Source: a bacterium
Lineage (GTDB): Bacteria; RBG-13-66-14
Reading direction: 5' to 3'
DNA length: 12,726 nt
NCBI GenBank assembly: GCA_026398675.1
Contig: JAPLSK010000340.1
Coordinates: forward strand, 1 to 12,726
The notes under the pieces are model-generated. The model was not told the origin of the DNA. It saw only the letters and a list, made by a program, of their open reading frames with translations, and did not search any database. This document shows positions 7,004 to 12,708 of the stretch, piece by piece; position 1 is the stretch's first letter; each line of letters opens with the position of its first letter. The position numbers were made by a program, and so were the translations under genes.

Positions 7004-7740
7004 TTACTCCGCCACAGGAGTCTGCGCGGGCTGTAATCCTCGGGATGGGGGAAGAGCTCGGCGTAGTTCGCCCGGCTCCACCCCTCGGGCGCGGTCGTGC
7101 CCGGTCCGGTGAGGGCGATGTAGAGGCCCCCCGTCGTCAGATGGGGAGCCGCCTTCCTCCACCCCTCCTCGGGAGGCCAGACGGCCCGGGAGAAGGCGGC
7201 CCGCCAGAGACGATGTCTACGCGGACCTTCCTCGAGTTCCTCCAGACGGGCGTTCTCGACCTCGAAGCCGCCGGTCCCCCGGTCGGCCAGGAGCGCCGCC
7301 ACCCGTCGCAGGAAGCCGGCCTTGCGCGTGTTGGACTCGACCAGCACCAGGTCTAAACCGGGTGCCAGGAGGGCGAGGGCAACGGATACGAGTCCGGCCC
7401 CGGCTCCGAGGTCAGCCACCGTTTGCCGGGGGCATAACTCGGTTCGCCGGGGGCGTAGCTCGGTTTGCCCGGGGCATAGCTCGCTTCGCTCGCTTCGCTC
7501 GGTTCCGTAGCCGGCCTCTATAATCCGGGTCAGCGCGGCGGCGTCAACCAGGGCGTCGGCGAGGAGATCAGCGGGATCGCTTGTGCGGGAGACCAGATTG
7601 ATCCGGCGGTTCCACCGGACGATGAGTTCCAGGAATTCAACGAGTGTCGCCGACGAAGGAACGGGCATCACGCTCTCGACAACCTCGAGGGCGCGGCTGA
7701 AACGCGGCGAGTCTAGCACATCTGGGGTCGAAAAGTCCAC
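7000..7740 (-). CDS. rsmG: 16S rRNA (guanine527-N7)-methyltransferase RsmG, with internal insertion
   Basis: RsmG (GidB) methylates G527 of 16S rRNA using SAM. The 246-residue protein has the N-terminal FLELIVRWNRRINLVSR helix typical of RsmG (36-52), SAM motif I as VADLGAGAGLVSVALAL (108-124) and the motif II region LDLVLVESNTRKAGFLRRV (129-147). The family identity is supported by its position directly before parAB. Residues ~80-106, immediately before motif I, are an extra segment (TERSERSELCPGQTEL, then RPRRTELCPRQ). It is encoded by the dispersed repeat, with three 21-bp tandem units. Family members normally have a short connection here. Both catalytic flanks are intact, so the protein may still fold. 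The GTG start lies 4 nt after the stop of the upstream lipoprotein gene; a start at M25 is possible. Confidence 0.88.
   Translation of the reverse strand: MDFSTPDVLDSPRFSRALEVVESVMPVPSSATLVEFLELIVRWNRRINLVSRTSDPADLLADALVDAAALTRIIEAGYGTERSERSELCPGQTELRPRRTELCPRQTVADLGAGAGLVSVALALLAPGLDLVLVESNTRKAGFLRRVAALLADRGTGGFEVENARLEELEEGPRRHRLWRAAFSRAVWPPEEGWRKAAPHLTTGGLYIALTGPGTTAPEGWSRANYAELFPHPEDYSPRRLLWRSK
7422..7504 (-). repeat. Dispersed repeat copy C, tandemly expanded (within rsmG)
   Basis: On the coding strand: GAACCGAGCGAAGCGAGCG, AAGCGAGCTATGCCCCGGGC, then two further units that both begin AACCGAG and end in TAYGCCCCCGGC. Three 21-bp steps encode the heptads TELCPGQ, TELRPRR and TELCPRQ, or an ELCP-like variant of them. 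It is the longest copy of the family in the window. Confidence 0.85.
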
Positions 7741-7744
7741 CGCA

Positions 7745-8653
7745 TCACCGTGTCCAGGACACGTCGGTCTCGAACTCCGGGGTGTTCGTCACCCGGCGAA
7801 TGAAGTCCCCCCCGAAGGTGAAAATACACAGGTCGCTGGTGCCCTCCTGGTCGCTCACGACGCAGATGTACTCCCCGTCGGGGGAGAAGCAGGGCGAGTA
7901 CACGTTCCACTCTTCGTTCTCGATGACCGTACCGTGCTCGGTGGGGGAGTCGAAGTTGCAGTAGGCTATCTCGGGGTTCCCGTTAATCATCGTTTCGTAG
8001 ATGACGTACTTCCCGTCGGCCGAGAAGCTGGGTTTGGAAACGTCGCCTTCCTCGTCGGTCAGGCGCCGCAGCGGTTCCACGCCGGTCATGTCCACGGCGT
8101 AGAGATCGTAGGCGCCCGGCTGATCGCTCGCGAAGGCGACGAAGCGCCCGTCGGGCCGGACCACCGGATCGGTGTCGTTGGACTTGGAGTGGGTCAGGCG
8201 CTCCGGTTCCTGGTCCAGGTTTTCCAGGTCGAGCTTGTATATCTCCAGGTCGCCGCTGGGATCGGAGGCGTACACGACGTACCGCCCGTCGGGGGTCACC
8301 GAGGGGGAGATGTCCCGCGCCTTGTCGTGGGTGAGCTGGGTGATCTTGGGTTCGGGCCCGGGTTCGACCAGCACCAGTTCGTAGTTCCCGTAGATGTTGG
8401 CCACGGCCACGAATCTTTCCCCGTCGGGGAGTATGCAGGCGTCTGAGATGGAGCTGGCGCCGCGGAGGGTCTCTTTATCGGTGAGCACCTCCCGGTTCTC
8501 GCCCTGGGGGTCGATCCGCATGACGTGTATTCCGCCCTCGTACGCCGTGGCGTAGACTATCTTCCCCGCCAATTGGAGGTAGGGGTTGACGCTGGGTCCG
8601 CAGCCCACGATTGCTACCAGGGCGAGGGACAGGGGGATGAACAGTTTTTTCAC
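7745..8653 (-). CDS. TolB-like PD40 beta-propeller lipoprotein
   Basis: The 302-residue product has a lipoprotein signal, MKKLFIPLSLALVAIVGC, with lipobox I-V-G-C and acylated C18. It should therefore be anchored to a membrane facing the periplasm. The rest consists of repeated PD40/WD40-like blades, each with a 'P.g.....PDG..V.y.s....y.ly..d' pattern: VTPDGRYVVYASD, VRPDGRFVAFASD, FSADGKYVIYETM and FSPDGEYICVVSD. An N-terminal ILPDGERFVAVA is an earlier blade. This resembles the propeller of TolB, but the TolB N-terminal domain is missing, so it is not TolB itself. The GTG start overlaps the upstream stop (GTGA) and has AAGGAG six bases before it. It may be a scaffold or ligand-binding protein; its partner is unknown. 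Placement before rsmG, where mnmG often sits, is unusual. Confidence 0.85.
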   Translation of the reverse strand: MKKLFIPLSLALVAIVGCGPSVNPYLQLAGKIVYATAYEGGIHVMRIDPQGENREVLTDKETLRGASSISDACILPDGERFVAVANIYGNYELVLVEPGPEPKITQLTHDKARDISPSVTPDGRYVVYASDPSGDLEIYKLDLENLDQEPERLTHSKSNDTDPVVRPDGRFVAFASDQPGAYDLYAVDMTGVEPLRRLTDEEGDVSKPSFSADGKYVIYETMINGNPEIAYCNFDSPTEHGTVIENEEWNVYSPCFSPDGEYICVVSDQEGTSDLCIFTFGGDFIRRVTNTPEFETDVSWTR

Positions 8654-9477
8654 TCCGGCTCCTTCCCGGTGGAGAAGAGTTTCGCCGCGGCCAGGGCCGC
8701 GCCGTACGCGACCGCGTAGCTCGGTTCAGGCAGCACACGCACCGGCAGCCCCAGAGTGGCGAAGGCTTCCCGGAGCGCCGCCACGACCAGAGCGTTGTTG
8801 GACACGCCGCCCGCCAGGACCAACCCGCCGTTCCCAGGCATCCCCGGTCGTCCGGCCAGAGCCGCCAGGGGGACGACGCGCGCCGTGATGGAGAGCGCCG
8901 CCGCAGCGGCCAGGGCGCGCGGGCTCATCCCGGACGCCAGGTGCCCCACCAGCTCGCTCTCGGCGAAGACGCCGCAGGTCGCCGAGAGAACCAGCCCCTC
9001 CGCCTCGTCGAGCCCGACCGTTTCCCACTCTTCGAGCCGGAGCCCTATCCTCGCCGCCGCCAGCTCGAGGAATCTCCCCGTTCCGGCGGCGCAGCGATCG
9101 TTCAGCGCGAACCCCGCCGGACGGCCGTCGGGCGTCAGCCAGAGGAACTTGGCGTCCTGTCCGCAGATGTCCAGGCAGGCCGCCGCGTCACGGTCGAGGG
9201 CCCGGGCTCCCAGAGCGAGGCAGGTTATCTCGGTCAGCGTCCGATCGGCCCCGGGAACCAGCCGCCTGCCGTACCCGGTGCCCACGGTGAAGCCAGGCCT
9301 CCCGACCGCCGCGTCGGCGATGACGTCCCGTGCGGCGGATGCGAAATCCTCGCCGGTGGGTCTCAGGGACCGGCCGATTATCTTACCGCCCGCCAGAGCG
9401 ACAGCCTTGGAGGTCGTGGAGCCGATGTCCACCCCGAGATGGAAAACTGCCGTCGCCTGGGTATTGCTTACGGGCAC
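8650..9477 (-). CDS. BadF/BadG/BcrA/HgdC-type iron-sulphur activator ATPase
   Basis: This 275-residue protein belongs to the ASKHA-fold ATPases that inject electrons into 2-hydroxyacyl-CoA dehydratases or benzoyl-CoA reductases. Visible motifs: phosphate-1 VDIGSTTSKAVAL (16-28), TEITCLALGA (82-91), DICGQDAK (103-110), NDRCAAGTGRFLELAA (126-141), SATCGVFAESELVGHLASG (165-183) and adenosine-site LAGGVSNNAL (221-230). C129 and C168 match in position and spacing the two cysteines that bridge a [4Fe-4S] cluster across the HgdC homodimer. The family GGQD is CGQD here, and the His of 'EITCHA' is Leu. No dehydratase or reductase subunit is in the window. The GTG start has no clear ribosome-binding site. 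It is the first gene of the minus run, and the presence of such an enzyme suggests anaerobic metabolism. Confidence 0.88.
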   Translation of the reverse strand: MPVSNTQATAVFHLGVDIGSTTSKAVALAGGKIIGRSLRPTGEDFASAARDVIADAAVGRPGFTVGTGYGRRLVPGADRTLTEITCLALGARALDRDAAACLDICGQDAKFLWLTPDGRPAGFALNDRCAAGTGRFLELAAARIGLRLEEWETVGLDEAEGLVLSATCGVFAESELVGHLASGMSPRALAAAAALSITARVVPLAALAGRPGMPGNGGLVLAGGVSNNALVVAALREAFATLGLPVRVLPEPSYAVAYGAALAAAKLFSTGKEPE

Positions 9478-9480
9478 GTT

Positions 9481-9510
9481 GGTAGATTAACATACTACCC
9501 CTGTTCAGGG
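9481..9510. promoter_or_regulatory. Inverted repeats in the divergent intergenic region
   Basis: GGTAG (9481-9485) and CTACC (9495-9499) form one inverted pair, and CCCTG-TT-CAGGG (9499-9510) another. They lie just upstream of the activator-ATPase GTG start, where a promoter or operator for the minus operon would be expected. I found no convincing -35/-10 pair for that operon, so the role is a guess. Confidence 0.25.
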
Positions 9511-9529
9511 TAAGCTGCGGGATGCATCT

Positions 9530-9555
9530 GGAACCCACCGGGACGATATGGCGTA
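9530..9555 (+). promoter_or_regulatory. Possible ECF-sigma-type promoter for the CsgG-like/vWA gene
   Basis: GGAACC (9530-9535), a 16-nt spacer and CGTA (9552-9555) match the general form of ECF sigma factor promoters, such as the AAC...CGTA type of envelope-stress sigma factors. It is 43 bp before the ATG. No good sigma70 pair is visible here. The match is short and could be chance. Confidence 0.25.
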
Positions 9556-9598
9556 GCTATTTAATCCCTCATCCCTTTCGTAAAGCTCAGGAGGAACC

Positions 9599-11419
9599 AT
9601 GCGTAACGCTCTTTTATTTGTGCTTCTCGGCTTCCTGGCCCTGCCGGTTCTGGCCGGCGTGCGGATAGGCGTGCTCTACTTCGACGTCGCCGCGCCGGAC
9701 GACACCTACGACTACCTATCCACCGGCATGGCCGAGATGCTGATGACCGATCTGGCCAACCAGCCCGACATGACCGTCGTCGAGCGGGAGCGGCTGGATC
9801 AGGTTCTGGCCGAGCACTCCCTGTCGGGTTCCGGCGTCACCGACCCCGGAACCGCCGTCGAGCTGGGCCGCATCCTCGGCCTGGACCTGATGGTCATGGG
9901 CTCCCTGACGGTGGTCGAGGGGTGCATGCGGCTGGACGCCCAGGTTCTCTTCGTGGAGTCGGGGGAGGTGGCCGGCGGCGTGCGGGCCGAGACGACCGAT
10001 ACCGGCGGCGTTTTCGAGATGGTGGACCTGGTCTCCCGCCAGCTCGTGGATAAAATCCGCTCCCTGCGGTACGGCAAGGGGTACACCCCGGTGGTCTTCG
10101 TGGACCCGAACTCTGACGCGCCGCGAGTGGACGTGGCCTTCTTCGTGGATACCACCGGCTCCATGGGTGATGAGATCGAGGTTGTCAAGCAGGAGATGCG
10201 TAAGATCGCCGTGAACATCGCCCAGGGCACCCCGTCCCCCGCGGTGCGCTTCGCCATCGTCGTGTACCGTGACCGCGGCGACGAGTACGTGACCCAACTC
10301 ACCGACTTCACCTACGACATCCTCGCCGTCCAGGAGGTCATAGACGCCATCTACGCCGGCGGCGGCGGCGACGAAGAGGAGAGCGTTTTCCGCGCCATGG
10401 ACGACGGCATCAACGATCTCTCCTGGGACTCCAACCACGAGGTGACCAAGCTCGCCTTCCTCTTGGGCGACGCCGGTCCCCACGAGTACTCCGACGAGTA
10501 CTACACCCTGGACGACGCCGTGGATGACGCCAACGACCGGGGCATCTCCATCTTCGCCATCGGCTGCTCCGGCCTGAGCGCCTACGGCGAGAACTCCTTC
10601 AAACAGGTGGCCTTCGGCACCAACGGATCCTTCGAGTACCTGTCCTACCGCAAGACCTACGTGGACGACTCGGGCCGCGTGGCGAGCTACATCTACGAGG
10701 GCGACCACGTGTACGACGAGGAGGCGGTCCACCGTGAGCTCGCGGATTCGGGCGTCATAGACGAAGACACCTCGGTGTTCGACGTTGGCGTGGCTCGGGC
10801 CACCGTGGCCGAGGAGGCCATCGCGGCGGGCGAGGTGGACAAGGATACCGAGGCGTACCACTCGGGCGGCGCCGTGGGAGGAGTAACAGCCTCCCCGACC
10901 TCCGTCTCCGACGACACCCGCGATCGGGCCGAGACCACGGCCGCCGAGAGAGCGTACACCGGCGATGTATCCGGCACCGAGACGAGTGTGGACAACAACC
11001 TCGACAAGCTGGTCACCCAGGTGGTCCAGTCCAACGTGGCCAGCCGCAGCGGCGTCACTTACGACATGGGCCACACCCAGGCGCGCATCCAGGTCCGCCA
11101 GGGCGATCAAGTTTACTGGATTCCGGTCACCGACTCCCGCCAGCTGGCCCGCCTCGAGGAGGCCGCCGGGACGGGCGAGACCGTCTGGCTGGCCGCCGGC
11201 GTCAAGGACACCTCGGGTGAGGAGGGCGCGGAAGCCCCCATGGCTTTCCGCTCCGGAAGCCTCACCGTATTGGACAGCTCCGCGGACGCCCCGACCATGA
11301 CCCAGCGCTCCCTGGCCGACCTCGAGGAGGACCCCACCTACTACATGAACAACGGCCTGGGCGACGAGAACCAGTGGTCCTTCGAGGCTGAAATTATGGC
11401 CATCGAGTACACGGAATAG
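9599..11419 (+). CDS. Secreted CsgG-like / von Willebrand factor A domain protein
   Basis: The 606-residue protein starts with a signal peptide (MRNALLFVLLGFLALPVLAG) that has no lipobox cysteine. Residues ~21-155 resemble the CsgG/FlgO-like periplasmic fold: VRIGVLYFDVA, a helix with LSTGMAEMLMTDLA, MTVVERERLDQVLAE, and AVELGRILGLDLMVMGSL. Residues ~176-355 are a vWA domain with MIDAS motif D184-T-T-G-S188 and the later aspartate D291 in LLGDAGPHEY, so metal-dependent ligand binding is plausible. An acidic, low-complexity linker (~375-460) follows, then a C-terminal part containing ARIQVRQGDQVYWIPVTD, with no family I recognise. AGGAGG lies four bases before the ATG. The gene is monocistronic, between a divergent operon and a terminator. 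The protein is strongly acidic. It is probably an exported scaffold or adhesion protein; function unknown. Confidence 0.85.
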   Translation: MRNALLFVLLGFLALPVLAGVRIGVLYFDVAAPDDTYDYLSTGMAEMLMTDLANQPDMTVVERERLDQVLAEHSLSGSGVTDPGTAVELGRILGLDLMVMGSLTVVEGCMRLDAQVLFVESGEVAGGVRAETTDTGGVFEMVDLVSRQLVDKIRSLRYGKGYTPVVFVDPNSDAPRVDVAFFVDTTGSMGDEIEVVKQEMRKIAVNIAQGTPSPAVRFAIVVYRDRGDEYVTQLTDFTYDILAVQEVIDAIYAGGGGDEEESVFRAMDDGINDLSWDSNHEVTKLAFLLGDAGPHEYSDEYYTLDDAVDDANDRGISIFAIGCSGLSAYGENSFKQVAFGTNGSFEYLSYRKTYVDDSGRVASYIYEGDHVYDEEAVHRELADSGVIDEDTSVFDVGVARATVAEEAIAAGEVDKDTEAYHSGGAVGGVTASPTSVSDDTRDRAETTAAERAYTGDVSGTETSVDNNLDKLVTQVVQSNVASRSGVTYDMGHTQARIQVRQGDQVYWIPVTDSRQLARLEEAAGTGETVWLAAGVKDTSGEEGAEAPMAFRSGSLTVLDSSADAPTMTQRSLADLEEDPTYYMNNGLGDENQWSFEAEIMAIEYTE

Positions 11420-11433
11420 CGCCCATTCCCGAT

Positions 11434-11465
11434 AAAAAAAGCGGCCGGTTTCCGGCCGTTTTTTT
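11434..11465. terminator. Symmetrical bidirectional Rho-independent terminator
   Basis: Seven A (11434-11440), a 7-bp stem CGGCCGG/CCGGCCG with TTT loop (11442-11458), then seven T (11459-11465). It works equally on both strands and sits between the convergent vWA gene and V-ATPase D gene. Confidence 0.92.
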
Positions 11466-11469
11466 CATC

Positions 11470-11557
11470 CCTTGACTTCACCCTATCCCCGCCGGACCTT
11501 TAGCGTTCCGGCACTGACCGGGGGGTCGGCGGTGACCTGGTACCTTGACTCACCCTA
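11470..11557. repeat. Pair of near-identical 15-16 bp direct repeats flanking the atpD 3' region
   Basis: CCTTGACTTCACCCTA (11470-11485) and CCTTGACTCACCCTA (11543-11557) differ by one inserted T. The second copy includes the stop codon of the V-ATPase D gene. A small hairpin (GCCGGA/TCCGGC, 11491-11512) lies between them. Significance is unclear. Confidence 0.45.
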
Positions 11558-12181
11558 CTCCTGCTCGGCCTCCAGCATCTCTTTGACCTTCATCAGCCGC
11601 GTCAGCGTCCCCCGCTCCCTCTCTCCCAGCTTGAGCCCGATGTAGCGGATGGTCTCCTCCAGGTTCGGGATCAAGATGTATTCCAGGGCGTTGACCCGCT
11701 GCCGGGTGAGCTGAATCTCCCGGGCCAGCATCTCGATGGAGTTCTCCAACTCGGCCAGGTTCAAGAGCCGGGGCAGCACCCCGCGAAAGCCCTCCACCGC
11801 CAGGTCCAGCTCCGGCGGCGTCGTCGCCAGCCCGTAGGCCAGCGCGTTACCCTCCAGGGTCACCTCCAGGGACGGCACCTTGAGGTTCATCACCTGGCGG
11901 GTGGCGGTTTTCACCTCGCCGGTGACCTTGGGCAGCGCCAGGGCCGTGGCTGTGGTCTGCTCGTCCATGAGCGCCCGGGCGATGACGAAGCCGGTCATGG
12001 CCAGCCGGAGCTCTTCCTCCACCTGAAGGCGCAGGCCCTTGGCACGCTCGATGAGCGCGAAGAAACGCCGCAGGAGTTCATCCTGCTTGTCCTTGAGGAG
12101 CTTGTGGCCGCGCCGCGCTATCACGAGGCGCTTCTTCAGCCGCATCAGCTCCATGCGGGTGGCGTTGACGTCCAGAATCAC
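11555..12181 (-). CDS. atpD: V-type ATP synthase/ATPase subunit D
   Basis: Subunit D is the long coiled-coil rotor shaft of V/A-type ATPases. It joins the A3B3 catalytic head to the membrane ring via subunit F and the stalk. The 208-residue length is normal. The N-terminus, ILDVNATRMELMRLKKRLV followed by ARRGHKLLKDKQDELLRRF, is the diagnostic start of the family. The C-terminal half (LTRQRVNALEYILIPNLEE, ETIRYIGLKLGERERGTLTR) is the matching antiparallel helix. The start is GTG, with AAGGGG a few bases before it. Bacterial V-ATPase genes usually lie in one operon ending A-B-D. Here no A or B gene is directly upstream; instead there is more than 500 bp of non-coding DNA with a near-consensus promoter. 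Downstream it runs into a bidirectional terminator, so the gene looks monocistronic. Confidence 0.95.
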   Translation of the reverse strand: MILDVNATRMELMRLKKRLVIARRGHKLLKDKQDELLRRFFALIERAKGLRLQVEEELRLAMTGFVIARALMDEQTTATALALPKVTGEVKTATRQVMNLKVPSLEVTLEGNALAYGLATTPPELDLAVEGFRGVLPRLLNLAELENSIEMLAREIQLTRQRVNALEYILIPNLEETIRYIGLKLGERERGTLTRLMKVKEMLEAEQE

Positions 12182-12209
12182 GGGGCACCCCTTCCAGGGG
12201 TTCTGGGGA

Positions 12210-12259
12210 CAAGGGGTTTAACCGAGCGAAGCGAGCTATGCCTCTGACAAAAACCCTTG
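12210..12259. repeat. Dispersed repeat copy D with flanking inverted arms (in presumed atpD leader)
   Basis: The core AACCGAGCGAAGCGAGC then TATGCC (12220-12242) continues as TCTGACAAA, aligning with the family's CCCGGCAAA. It is enclosed by CAAGGGGTTT (12210-12219) and AAAACCCTTG (12250-12259), which can pair with one mismatch. In the inferred atpD mRNA this would be a hairpin about 30 nt before the start codon. Confidence 0.75.
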
Positions 12260-12270
12260 CCTCGGGAGAG

Positions 12271-12300
12271 ATTATAGAGGTTTGCCCCGACGACGGTCAA
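12271..12300 (-). promoter_or_regulatory. Sigma70-like promoter for atpD
   Basis: On the minus strand: TTGACC (12300-12295), 18-nt spacer, TATAAT (12276-12271). The -10 is a perfect match and the -35 has five of six. A start near 12264 gives a leader of about 83 nt that contains repeat copy D. Confidence 0.65.
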
Positions 12301-12325
12301 GGACTCTCCACCCCCCACTTTTTTC

Positions 12326-12355
12326 TTGACCATTTCCCCTCCGTGGCACTATCAT
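12326..12355 (+). promoter_or_regulatory. Sigma70-like promoter, divergent from the atpD promoter
   Basis: TTGACC (12326-12331), 18-nt spacer, TATCAT (12350-12355): five of six matches in each box. It has the same -35 and spacing as the atpD promoter, with the two -35 boxes only 25 bp apart back to back. No gene follows within the window; a stem-loop region with a terminator does. Confidence 0.5.
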
Positions 12356-12361
12356 TTCCCT

Positions 12362-12459
12362 TCTGTAGGCTGAACCGTCTCTCCTCCTCCCCCCAAGGAA
12401 AGCCCCGGATGGTTCGGCCTACTCCCCCCAAAGGGGCCGGTTCTTAACCGGCCCCTTTT
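12362..12459 (+). ncRNA. Candidate small RNA with C-rich loop and intrinsic terminator
   Basis: It begins about seven bases after the TATCAT box. GTAGGCTGAACC (12365-12376) can pair with GGTTCGGCCTAC (12411-12422), 12 bp with one U-G. The stem encloses a 34-nt loop that includes CTCTCCTCCTCCCCCC, complementary to Shine-Dalgarno sequences. A linker, ACTCCCCCCA, leads to a 13-bp terminator hairpin. It matches no RNA family I know; SRP RNA and 6S were considered and do not fit. It could instead be a leader of a gene beyond the window. Confidence 0.4.
12430..12459 (+). terminator. Strong Rho-independent terminator
   Basis: AAAGGGGCCGGTT (12430-12442) pairs perfectly with AACCGGCCCCTTT (12446-12458) around a 3-nt CTT loop, ending in TTTT. 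No coding gene on the plus strand ends nearby, which supports a short non-coding transcript from the promoter at 12326-12355. Confidence 0.75.
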
Positions 12460-12510
12460 GAAGAGGATGGCGGATTCTCCTGGGTCGTAACCCGGTTTGG
12501 TCTGCTCAAA

Positions 12511-12708
12511 CGGAGGGGCCGGTATTTTGGCCGGCCACTTTTCACTATTAATACCGGGATGTAGGGCGGGGGCTCCGTACCCCGCCCTATTTTCAATTAT
12601 GAAACCGGGCGGCACACGGAGTTGCCGCCCTACGTATGGCGTAGATAGTTTTTCGTAGGGGCGGGTCTCCTGACCCGCCCGCGGCGGCCCGCAGAGGGGC
12701 CGCCCTAC
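12511..12708. repeat. Cluster of GC-rich intergenic palindromes
   Basis: Successive stem-loops: GGCCGG/CCGGCC (12517-12536); TAGGGCGGGG/CCCCGCCCTA (12562-12589, followed by TTTT); GGGCGGCA/TGCCGCCC (12607-12630); CTACG/CGTAG (12630-12644). Last comes a compound element at 12655-12708, in which outer GTAGGG/CCCTAC encloses GGGCGGGTC/GACCCGCCC and GGCGGCCC/GGGCCGCC. No open reading frame with coding character spans them. They look like units of a dispersed intergenic palindrome family. Confidence 0.7.

Noticed and set aside
7422..7504. Short CRISPR-like array in rsmG
   Set aside because: The units are direct 21-bp tandem copies without unique spacers and lie in an open coding frame.
9716..11110. 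A 464-codon open frame on the minus strand
   Set aside because: It lies wholly inside the well-supported CsgG-like/vWA gene and has low-complexity His/Gly/Asp/Val composition expected from reading a GC-rich gene antisense.
12238..12447. A 69-codon plus-strand frame in the gene-free region
   Set aside because: It starts inside the dispersed repeat, has no ribosome-binding site, ends inside a terminator hairpin, and resembles nothing.
12362..12459. SRP (4.5S) RNA or 6S RNA
   Set aside because: The conserved SRP loop (GGAAG...AGCAG) is absent, and the structure is too short and not bulged like 6S.
12352..12615. An 87-codon minus-strand frame through the palindromes
   Set aside because: It crosses the terminator and several hairpins and has no coding signature.
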